Below, piece by piece: positions 1 to 7,091 of a stretch of DNA of 64,000 bases. The stretch lies in the NCBI GenBank assembly GCA_017405875.1, contig JAFQZM010000031.1, positions 17,532 through 81,531 on the forward strand, in the 5' to 3' direction. The notes under the pieces were generated by a model. That model did not search any database. It saw only the letters and a program-made list of their open reading frames with translations, and was not told the DNA's origin. A program made the translations under genes and the position numbers. Source of the stretch: a bacterium. GTDB lineage: Bacteria > UBP6 > UBA1177. How positions within the stretch are numbered: the first letter of the stretch is position 1; the number at the start of each line of letters is the position of its first letter.

Positions 1-1046
1 TTGAGCATATTGTTGTGAAAGCTGTGGCAGCAAAACCCAAGCCTTATAAAATGAAAAATGGGACTTCTGCTTATAAGTTAATTTCACCAAAACAAATTCA
101 AAGTTATAACTCTATAACACCCACATTTATCTCAGAACAATATCATCATCCTAATTATAATAGATTCGGGGCATATTTTACTTCAGATGGAGAGTTAATT
201 GGAGATTACGACTATTATGTTAAAGAATTTAAACTTCAAGGAAACAAGGCTTGTTGGAAAGATGGATATCGAGGTTATAACTATGAATTTGAAATTGAAA
301 CGACAACAGCTGTTCCTGCAAAAGATAAATGGGAACTCAAATTTTTTGAACCAGTTGCCAAAAAAACCATAATGGAAGCCTTCGATAAAAAAGAATATAT
401 ACCGCTTGCCAATCGGATCGATTCTGAAATCGCTGACTTGCAAAAATTCCGTGATGACAGTGCTGCTCCGTTTGAATCGAATGCTTTTGCTAAGCAGCGT
501 TTCAGCGGGATCCTTTTGCAGCGGATTGATGACATAATACTTGATTTGAAAAAGAAAAAAGATGAACTTGAATCTCTCCGCACCAATTATGCAACGGACA
601 AAAACATAGAATCAAAATTCGAGCTTTGCGATGCTATTATGAAAGACGGTACTTATAAGAATGCAAATGAGCAGAAAGACAACGAAAACATTCTTGCAAA
701 AGTATGTCTAAAAGGCGATCGTGAAAATGTCGCTTTTGGCATGGCATGGGAAAACTTTGACAAGATGAATTTTGATACGGCAAACAAATATGTTTCAAAA
801 TACGGCAAGGATTTTCCTGCACCCTATGATTCTGGCTGGATGCTTCCGACGATAGAACAATGGCAGCAGATTTATGAAAATTCTCACAAGAAAAACGATT
901 TTGATTTGTCTGGAAAATATTGGTCATCATCTAAGGATAAAAAACAGGGCGGTGTCTGGTATTTTAATTTTGATACCGGTGAAAAAGAGTGTACTTTGCC
1001 GTCGAACCAATATGGAATTGCTATCATCCGCAAACTGGCGCTGTAA
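1..1046 (+). CDS. RavA-like ATPase C-terminal part with DUF1566 domain (5' partial)
   Basis: The frame is open from the first bases of the window, so the gene begins upstream; a GTG at 15 is only an internal candidate start. The visible part has three regions: a beta-rich segment (about residues 20-125), a two-helix hairpin rich in charged residues (about 130-195), and a C-terminal DUF1566/Lcl-type domain (about 240-343) with the signatures GWMLPTIEQW and YWSSS. The helix-loop-helix resembles the end of E. coli RavA (LARA domain plus terminal helices), and the gene sits 3 nt upstream of a ViaA-type VWA gene, the usual RavA-ViaA order. I therefore infer that the missing 5' part encodes a MoxR/RavA AAA+ ATPase. 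The DUF1566 extension is unusual for RavA. It could instead be a stand-alone DUF1566 protein. Confidence 0.6.
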   Translation, partial: EHIVVKAVAAKPKPYKMKNGTSAYKLISPKQIQSYNSITPTFISEQYHHPNYNRFGAYFTSDGELIGDYDYYVKEFKLQGNKACWKDGYRGYNYEFEIETTTAVPAKDKWELKFFEPVAKKTIMEAFDKKEYIPLANRIDSEIADLQKFRDDSAAPFESNAFAKQRFSGILLQRIDDIILDLKKKKDELESLRTNYATDKNIESKFELCDAIMKDGTYKNANEQKDNENILAKVCLKGDRENVAFGMAWENFDKMNFDTANKYVSKYGKDFPAPYDSGWMLPTIEQWQQIYENSHKKNDFDLSGKYWSSSKDKKQGGVWYFNFDTGEKECTLPSNQYGIAIIRKLAL

Positions 1047-1049
1047 ATT

Positions 1050-3086
1050 ATGATGAAACAAATTTCAGATAAATCGCTGCATTTCAGCCATGTGGCATTA
1101 AAAGATCTTGAAGAAATTCTTAACGAAAAGCCCAATCTTCCGCAAATAAGCAAGATGAGTCAAAAGGACATCCGTTCTTTAAAAGACCAGATGAGGGGAT
1201 TTTTCGAAGATGTAAAAAAGATCGGCTATAAAAATTTTTCATTTTTAGCTGACTGCAAGGATGTAAGAGATTTTTTAGCCCACACAACAGGCGATATTTC
1301 AAATGAAGAGATTTTTGAGAACTTTAAAACATTCTTCAGCTTTGCAGACAAGGCAAAATCGGAACTCGAAGCCAATATCCGGCGGGCTTATTCCCAAAAT
1401 AAGGAAATCCGCAAGTTCGAGAAATTCGGCTCATCAAATTTCGGTAATGAAATCGAGCGTAAAGCATTGACTCAAAGCCTTGCCGACGCTTTTGACAATT
1501 CCATCGAAGATTCGGAAAAGCTGCCTTTTTCCAAAAATCAGGCGGCACAGGAAGCTGAAAAATTCCTGAGAACTGAAAATCAGGAGCAGAAAGAACTCCT
1601 TGATTTTGCTGCAAGTCATTCCCGGTTAAGCCAGCAGATTCAGGAAGAAATTCTCAAAACGCTGCAAACTGCCTATGATGAAACAGAGATAACAAATCCC
1701 AAAAATCCGTTTTATGATGAGAATCTCTTTCTGCACAAAATGAATCAGCTTTCAGATGAGGAACTGCTTTCAACTCTTGCGGAACAAAAAAAGGAACTTA
1801 ATAAAACCAAAACAGGCAAAAATAGTTCAGCAGACTTCGGTTTTTATGCAAAACAGTATGAAAAACTGATTGAACCGGAGGAAAAAGAACCGGAAAAGAA
1901 AAAAAGCAAAGAATCAAAGCCGAAGAAAATCGATCCGCATGAACTTGAAATCCTTTCCCGAAATTTGAAAAAAGATCTGAACACTTCGCTGCACGAGCGT
2001 TACCTGGCATGGCAGCTTGAAGAGATAGACAAAAAAAGGAAAAAATATCTCAAAGAACTGTATGAAAAAATCGCGCAGTTTAAGAAACTTGAGGAGCTTC
2101 TTTCGCCTTTCATCAGGAATTTCGGACGTTTATGGGATCTTTCAAAAACAGACTTCAACGATTACGGTTTTGATATCCTGAAAATGAAAGAATTTGCCGA
2201 ACTGCTTAAAAACGACAAATCCCTGCAGGAACTGGCAGATTTGATAGGCAGACAGAACGGAGAGACCGAGCGTTATGAAAAAGAGCTGCGTGAAAAAATA
2301 GATATAAAAACAGAATTTCATCCGAAACCGGCATACCGCGGGCAAATTTCGGGAATACGCCTGAGCGGAGAAATTTCATCAGCCCTGCCCAGTGCGCTTG
2401 CCATGTCTGCTAATCCGAAGACAAAACCCTATTTCAACCTGCAAGTTACAGAAAAAAAACTACCTTCATACTCATACACCAACAGGCAGAAGTTTTACCG
2501 CGAAGAACGCGGAACAGAAGAAGTTGAAGTTCCGGTAAAAGAAAAGGAGCAGAAAGGTCCTGTCATCATCTGCGTCGATACAAGCGGTTCGATGAACGGA
2601 ACTCCCGAGCGCGTGGCAAAAACTATAACGTTCGCTCTTGCAAAAAAATGCTTGGAAGAAGAGCGCAAATGTTATCTGATTTCATTTTCGACCGGAATCG
2701 AAGTGCAGGATTTGTCCGAATTTGAAAAAGGCAGCGGATTGCTTGAATTAGCAAAGTTTCTGCGAAAATCTTTCAACGGCGGAACCGATGCAGAACCGGC
2801 TTTGCAGCATTCTCTGGCACTTTTACAGAAGAACGACTGGAAAAACGCCGATGTTCTTGTTGTAAGTGATATGGTCATGGGAAATTTGTCGGAATCTGTT
2901 AAAACAAGCATCAAATCACAGCAGGTGAAAGAAACAAAATTCTACTCCCTGCTCGTGGGCAATTCGGGCAATAAAAACGTCATCGAAGTTTTTGATGAAA
3001 ACTGGAGCTACGACATCAATTCGCGAGACGCAATGCGGCATTTAGTCAGACAGACTCACAAGCTGAATGAAATAAATAAGAACTAA
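1050..3086 (+). CDS. ViaA-like VWA domain protein
   Basis: The product has 678 residues; the C-terminal ~170 form a von Willebrand A domain. The metal-ion-dependent adhesion site reads DTSGSMNG at about residues 510-517, followed by a conserved threonine in the NGGTDAEPAL stretch and an aspartate in VVSDMVMG. The N-terminal and central two thirds are charged and helical, with a long Lys/Glu-rich segment around 270-300. This is the architecture of ViaA, the partner of the MoxR-type ATPase RavA; E. coli ViaA is about 480 residues, so this is a longer relative. RavA-ViaA is cytoplasmic and is linked in enterobacteria to respiratory-complex maturation and aminoglycoside sensitivity. The start follows the upstream stop by only 3 nt, indicating one operon. 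No signal peptide is visible. Confidence 0.8.
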   Translation: MMKQISDKSLHFSHVALKDLEEILNEKPNLPQISKMSQKDIRSLKDQMRGFFEDVKKIGYKNFSFLADCKDVRDFLAHTTGDISNEEIFENFKTFFSFADKAKSELEANIRRAYSQNKEIRKFEKFGSSNFGNEIERKALTQSLADAFDNSIEDSEKLPFSKNQAAQEAEKFLRTENQEQKELLDFAASHSRLSQQIQEEILKTLQTAYDETEITNPKNPFYDENLFLHKMNQLSDEELLSTLAEQKKELNKTKTGKNSSADFGFYAKQYEKLIEPEEKEPEKKKSKESKPKKIDPHELEILSRNLKKDLNTSLHERYLAWQLEEIDKKRKKYLKELYEKIAQFKKLEELLSPFIRNFGRLWDLSKTDFNDYGFDILKMKEFAELLKNDKSLQELADLIGRQNGETERYEKELREKIDIKTEFHPKPAYRGQISGIRLSGEISSALPSALAMSANPKTKPYFNLQVTEKKLPSYSYTNRQKFYREERGTEEVEVPVKEKEQKGPVIICVDTSGSMNGTPERVAKTITFALAKKCLEEERKCYLISFSTGIEVQDLSEFEKGSGLLELAKFLRKSFNGGTDAEPALQHSLALLQKNDWKNADVLVVSDMVMGNLSESVKTSIKSQQVKETKFYSLLVGNSGNKNVIEVFDENWSYDINSRDAMRHLVRQTHKLNEINKN

Positions 3087-3104
3087 TCAGCTTTCCCAAA
3101 AAAT

Positions 3105-3132
3105 TTGTCAAAAATCTCTTCTTCTTTAAAAT
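3105..3132 (+). promoter_or_regulatory. Sigma-70-like promoter before the pseudo-RavA gene
   Basis: TTGTCA at 3105-3110 and TAAAAT at 3127-3132 are separated by 16 bp. The pair lies just upstream of the gene starting at 3169, which may therefore be transcribed separately from the VWA gene. Confidence 0.5.
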
Positions 3133-3168
3133 TACGCAGTTTTTTAATCACTTTTTACGAGGTTGGAG

Positions 3169-4026
3169 ATGAGCGACAACAATTCGGGAGAAAAAAAGAT
3201 TTTTTCCGGCAAGGAAATGCGTGACCGTATTGAAACTGTTCTTGCCTTTTTAAACCGTAATCTGCGAGGCAGAGAGGAAGCAATCAACCTTTCGCTGCTT
3301 TCGGCTGTTGCTGCGGAAGACATTATTCTTTCCGGAAGATCCGACAACGACAAAAAACTTATTCAGTTCTCTATCCAAAGTGCGTTTAAAGATTATTACA
3401 GCCATGATCAGTTTGCCCCCCGGTCGTCAGAATACGGCATTGATTCTTTATTCCGTATGGAAAACTCGTCGGAAGCAGATCCCTATAAAGCTGCGGAAAA
3501 TAATGAAGATTGGGTCCTTAATGTCGAGGTAAAACCGGTTTCGGATGACGACGATTTTTTCAACTTCGTAAACAGTCCCAGCTTCGAGACAATCCCGAAT
3601 CCCGATAAAGAACAAAAAGCCGCACTGCTTACAATAAAGGAAGTAAAAGAGTGGCAGCCGGTAATCGACAGGGTCGAACTGAGCGAAGAAGCCAAAAGTG
3701 TCATTTCAGAAATCAGAAGAAAGTGCTTCGAGTTCTATGTAAGTGACTCCCGCTGGAAAAGAATCGTCCATGTTCTCAAAACCTGCGCTTTCCTGAACGG
3801 CAGAAGCAAAGTCGATCTCATCGACTGTCTGCTTATCGACTACGCGATCCCGAACCGTTTTGTCGAAGAGATTCTGAAACGGCATGCAGTTGAGAGCAAA
3901 CTGGACGGCAAACAGCACGCACAATACAAAGCAAACATATTTACACGCCAGAAATACTACGAAATCCTCAAGGCTTCCATCGACGATAAAAAACTCGAAT
4001 TGGAACACAAGAAAAAGTTGTACTAA
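3169..4026 (+). CDS. RavA-like protein with degenerate, internally deleted AAA+ core (pseudo-ATPase)
   Basis: The ATG at 3169 is chosen because GAGGTTGGAG lies directly upstream; an in-frame TTG at 3163 overlaps that ribosome site. The 285-residue product matches RavA/MoxR at both ends of the AAA+ domain. Near the N-terminus, GREEAINLSLLSAVAAEDII corresponds to the RavA helix before the P-loop, but the P-loop position reads SGRSDNDKK instead of GPPGxxKS. About residues 190-215 contain SDSRWKR and AFLNGRSKVD, the lid hallmark of RavA (SDRRWKK, AFxxGR). Between them the segment bearing Walker B, the sensor and the arginine finger appears to be missing (roughly 100 residues by comparison with E. 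coli RavA). It is unlikely to hydrolyse ATP. Next to a ViaA-type gene, it may be a regulatory or structural subunit, or a decaying paralogue; the intact frame argues against simple decay. Confidence 0.65.
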   Translation: MSDNNSGEKKIFSGKEMRDRIETVLAFLNRNLRGREEAINLSLLSAVAAEDIILSGRSDNDKKLIQFSIQSAFKDYYSHDQFAPRSSEYGIDSLFRMENSSEADPYKAAENNEDWVLNVEVKPVSDDDDFFNFVNSPSFETIPNPDKEQKAALLTIKEVKEWQPVIDRVELSEEAKSVISEIRRKCFEFYVSDSRWKRIVHVLKTCAFLNGRSKVDLIDCLLIDYAIPNRFVEEILKRHAVESKLDGKQHAQYKANIFTRQKYYEILKASIDDKKLELEHKKKLY

Positions 4027-4100
4027 GCTCAAAGCAAACCACTTAATATATTGATCTTTTCCTTCATCAGCTAAATTTTTTCTCAAAAAATCTCTCTTAT

Positions 4101-4148
4101 TTGTCAACTTCACTTTTTTTCGACGCTTATAGATAGGGCGAGAGGTTC
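4101..4148 (+). promoter_or_regulatory. Conserved 48-bp upstream element, copy A
   Basis: This begins TTGTCAACTT, has a T-rich spacer and then CGACGCTTATAGATAG. It aligns without gaps over about 40 bp with elements at 12441, 14600 and 21023. It lies about 400 bp upstream of the gene at 4551. Similarity to the 21023 copy continues downstream (GGTTCTTTGATATGTGAAAA here). Confidence 0.65.
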
Positions 4149-4370
4149 TTTGATATGTGAAAAGCGGAATATTTTCAACCGGTCTCCAAAAGATCTTGAC
4201 ACTTGATTTTTTTTTCTTACCCTATTCTCGTTTTTATGATCATTACTACTTTGAACAGATTTACACCTTTTTTGGCTTTAGGCTTATGCCATTTCTTCGC
4301 TGACTCACAGAAATGTGAGCCCAACTGGTGTTTTTTTAGTATTCTTTGTTTCCTGGTTGGTAGGCGAATT

Positions 4371-4398
4371 TTCATTCGAGTTTTCATTTTCGAATGAA
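4371..4398 (+). repeat. 8-bp inverted repeat in leader
   Basis: TTCATTCG at 4371-4378 pairs with CGAATGAA at 4391-4398. No T-run follows, so a terminator is unlikely; it may be an operator or an RNA structure. Confidence 0.5.
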
Positions 4399-4479
4399 GA
4401 TCTCATTTAACATAATGAGGGAAGAGCCAAAGAAAACAGAGAACGAAATTTTCATAAGTTAGATTTCCTTCTTTGTAAG

Positions 4480-4527
4480 GCTAGTAATCGGGCTGGCAAT
4501 CAAGTCAGTAATCAATCTAGTAATTAA
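4480..4527 (+). repeat. Four 12-bp tandem repeats before the start codon
   Basis: The units are GCTAGTAATCGG, GCTGGCAATCAA, GTCAGTAATCAA and TCTAGTAATTAA, directly abutting. They end just before the ribosome site GGGAGGG of the gene at 4551, so they lie in the 5' untranslated region if the promoter is element A. Confidence 0.8.
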
Positions 4528-4550
4528 AAAAAACTCAAGGGAGGGAATTT

Positions 4551-4787
4551 ATGTCAAAAAAAGATTTACGAGACTCATTAAAACGAATTTTTATCGGTTA
4601 CAGAAAAATGACTCCTCAGATTGAGTCATCTTTGCTTACGCTTGGGATCGAAATCGGTCGCAAACAGAATCATGTTGTCCTGCTTATTGTCGGGGCTTCA
4701 GGCAAACATTCGGTTCCAATCAGCAGCACAGGAAGCGACAAGCGCGAAGGCTTGAATATCGTTACAAAAATTATGAGACTTTTTTAA
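4551..4787 (+). CDS. Small uncharacterised protein, first gene of the operon
   Basis: This is a 78-residue basic protein with a strong ribosome site (GGGAGGG at 4539-4545). No signal peptide or membrane segment is visible. The second half (VVLLIVGASGKHSVPISS then SDKREGLNIVTKIMRLF) reads like beta strands followed by an amphipathic helix and faintly recalls HicA-like double-stranded-RNA-binding folds, but no family assignment is secure. It ends 10 nt before the glycosyltransferase/radical SAM gene, so the two are very probably co-transcribed. Codon use resembles the neighbours. Confidence 0.7.
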   Translation: MSKKDLRDSLKRIFIGYRKMTPQIESSLLTLGIEIGRKQNHVVLLIVGASGKHSVPISSTGSDKREGLNIVTKIMRLF

Positions 4788-4797
4788 AGGAGGAAGA

Positions 4798-7005
4798 ATG
4801 CGCATACTTATAGTAATTCACGGCTATCCGCCCTTTTATATGGCAGGTTCCGAGGTCTACACCTACAATCTTGCAAGAGAACTTGCGAAAACCAACGATG
4901 TTTTCGTGTTTCACCGCATAGAAGAGACAACAGAACCGCTTTATCAAGTTACTGACACAACTAAAGATAGAGTAAATATCCGCTATATCAACAATTATGA
5001 GCCGGATAACGCGACATTTTATGACAAATATTTGAATCCTGTTGTTGATGACGCATTCCGCGATTATGTAAAACTTATTCAACCTGATGTTGTCCATGTC
5101 GGCCACTTGTCGCATCTTTCAACACAGATCCCGATTATTGCAAAAATGGAATTCGGACTTCCGGTTCTGTTCACGATTCATGATTTCTGGATGTTCTGTC
5201 ACCGCGGTCAGCTGATAAATCCGAAAGACTGGCAGATCTGCCCTCTGCCGAATATCAGCCAATGCACTGAATGCGCCGCTTTTCACTACAAAAAACCCGA
5301 TTTCAGCACAGAACTTATAAAAGAGCGCGACGAGCATATACGCAATGTTCTTGACTGCATAGACGTGTTTTTCGCTCCTTCGCATACTTTGGAAAAATTC
5401 TGTATTGATATGGGTGTCGAACCGGAAAAAATCTTTTATTCAAAATACGGGTTCAACACTTCCAATATTCAAAAACATCCAAAATTACTGCACGAAAAGA
5501 TCACTTTTGGTTTCATGGGGCGCATAATCCACACGAAAGGAGTCCATCTTCTGTGCGAAGCTTTCAGCAAAGTACAGGGTAATACCGGACTTGTGATCTG
5601 GGGCGATACAGAGAGTGAATACGGTGAAAATTTGGTCAAAAAATATTCCTGTGAAAACATCGAATTCAAGGGAGCCTATCACAACGACAAATTACAGGAA
5701 GTCCTTGATTCTTTTGATGTTCTTGTCTGCCCGTCGATCTGGCTCGAAAACGCTCCGCTTGTAATTCAGGAAGCCCAGGCAGCCGAAATTCCTGTTCTGG
5801 TGAGTGACAAAGGCGGAATGGCGGAACTTGTCCACGACGGAATCGACGGCTTTACGTTCAAACTCGGAGATACGGATGATCTGCGCTCCAAAATGCAGGA
5901 TATTGTTGATGATCCGCAGAAGCTGCTTAAGTTGAAAACTCCGATAGAAAAAGTCCGTTCCATGAAAGATGATGCCGCTTTCTGCATTCAGAAATACTCG
6001 GAACTGTCAAAGAAAAAAGTTACTTACCCCCACCGCCCGGCACCGTGGAGAGTGACTTTCATCACGAATCCCGACAAATGCAACCTTCACTGCAAAATGT
6101 GTGACACCTTTTCTGCCGACAACCGCATCAGGCTGAAAAAATCCAGTCGTCCGGAGATGGATTTCGCCGTTATCGAAAAGACCGTGAATCTTCTTGCTCC
6201 GCACGGACTCAAGGAAATTATCCCATCAACAATGGGCGAGCCGCTTTTGTATTCGAACTTCGAAGATCTGATAGAGCTGTGCCGCAGGAACAACATAAAA
6301 ATGAACCTCACTACAAACGGAACATTCCCGCAAAAAGGCGTGGATTTCTGGGCTCCGAAACTTTTGGAGGTGATTTCCGATGTGAAATTCAGCATCAACG
6401 GGATAAATCCTGAAATAAACGAAAGTATCATGTGCGGAATCGACACCGGAAAGCAGCTGCGGAACATCAAACGTTATCTTGATCTTCGCAAAGAACTCGG
6501 CAAGAACAGCACAGTCACGCTTCAGTGCACCTTCATGAAGTCCAACCTTTACGAACTGAAGAACATCATTCTCTGGGGAATCGAACACGGTGTCGACAGG
6601 ATCAAAGGGCATCATTTGTGGAAAACGGCTGATTCTTTAGAAAGCGAAATGCTCAGAACCAAGGAAAACGCTCCGCTTTGGAATGCTGTCTGCGAAGAAT
6701 GTCATAAAATTGCCGACGGCAGAATAAGACTTGAAAACTTCACTCCAGTCGATTTGAACGAACCGGCCCTTGATTCAAGCGACACAATATGTCAGTTTCT
6801 CGGAAAAGAACTCTGGATAGAATACGACGGCTCTTACCAGATTTGCTGCTGTCCCGATGAAGTGCGCAGAGAGTTCGGAGATTTCGGCAATGTCGCGGAA
6901 CTTTCCCCGCTTGAAATGTGGAACGGCAGGAAATACCGCGACTTTATTGCGAACTGGGGAGAGAGTGAAAACTGCAAAAAATGCAATATGAGGAGGAAAA
7001 GATGA
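4798..7005 (+). CDS. Glycosyltransferase family 4 / radical SAM-SPASM fusion
   Basis: The 735-residue product has two enzymatic halves. Residues 1-400 form a GT-B glycosyltransferase of family 4 type: an N-terminal IHGYPP/GSEVY nucleotide-sugar fold, GFMGRIIHTKGVHLL near 239, and the acidic ENAPLVIQEA loop near 318 (E-x7-E retaining GT signature). Residues 405-735 form a radical SAM domain, with CNLHCKMC near 428 supplying the three iron-sulfur cysteines, and a C-terminal SPASM-like cysteine set (CCCPD near 683, CKKC near 728). The reading frame is continuous and the ribosome site GGAGG precedes the ATG. GT4 enzymes transfer sugars; SPASM proteins often modify peptides or small molecules, so one chain may couple both steps on a shared substrate. 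The product is predicted cytoplasmic. Confidence 0.85.
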   Translation: MRILIVIHGYPPFYMAGSEVYTYNLARELAKTNDVFVFHRIEETTEPLYQVTDTTKDRVNIRYINNYEPDNATFYDKYLNPVVDDAFRDYVKLIQPDVVHVGHLSHLSTQIPIIAKMEFGLPVLFTIHDFWMFCHRGQLINPKDWQICPLPNISQCTECAAFHYKKPDFSTELIKERDEHIRNVLDCIDVFFAPSHTLEKFCIDMGVEPEKIFYSKYGFNTSNIQKHPKLLHEKITFGFMGRIIHTKGVHLLCEAFSKVQGNTGLVIWGDTESEYGENLVKKYSCENIEFKGAYHNDKLQEVLDSFDVLVCPSIWLENAPLVIQEAQAAEIPVLVSDKGGMAELVHDGIDGFTFKLGDTDDLRSKMQDIVDDPQKLLKLKTPIEKVRSMKDDAAFCIQKYSELSKKKVTYPHRPAPWRVTFITNPDKCNLHCKMCDTFSADNRIRLKKSSRPEMDFAVIEKTVNLLAPHGLKEIIPSTMGEPLLYSNFEDLIELCRRNNIKMNLTTNGTFPQKGVDFWAPKLLEVISDVKFSINGINPEINESIMCGIDTGKQLRNIKRYLDLRKELGKNSTVTLQCTFMKSNLYELKNIILWGIEHGVDRIKGHHLWKTADSLESEMLRTKENAPLWNAVCEECHKIADGRIRLENFTPVDLNEPALDSSDTICQFLGKELWIEYDGSYQICCCPDEVRREFGDFGNVAELSPLEMWNGRKYRDFIANWGESENCKKCNMRRKR

Positions 7006-7079
7006 AAATCCTCAAGCTTGTATTGCCACTGCAAAATATGACATATCAAAATCTGATAAAAATTTATTATGAAAATTAA
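7002..7079 (+). CDS. Possible 25-residue leader peptide or gene remnant
   Basis: An ATG overlaps the TGA of the preceding gene (ATGA at 7002-7005), directly after AGGAGG. The frame runs 25 codons to a TAA at 7077 (begins MKILKLVLPLQN). The strong ribosome site and coupled start suggest it is translated. It may be a small peptide, a translational relay to the gene at 7092, or the start of a gene cut short by a deletion. No homology is recognisable. Confidence 0.3.
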   Translation: MKILKLVLPLQNMTYQNLIKIYYEN

Positions 7080-7091
7080 GGAGATTAGAGA

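Larger units (their letters stand above)
4149..4550. other. Long 5' intergenic region before the biosynthetic operon
   Basis: No convincing gene lies here; a hydrophobic 64-codon frame from a TTG at 4203 has no ribosome site. The region holds a TTGACA at 4196-4201 without a clear -10, an 8-bp stem hairpin at 4371-4398 (TTCATTCG and CGAATGAA with a 12-nt loop), and four 12-bp imperfect tandem repeats at 4480-4527 ending 24 nt before the next start. Together with element A it looks like a long regulatory leader. Confidence 0.5.

Noticed and set aside
4203..4397. A hydrophobic 64-codon frame in the 4.0-4.5 kb intergenic region
   Set aside because: It uses a TTG start with no ribosome site, ends in a hairpin, and has no recognisable domain; the T-rich sequence easily yields such frames.
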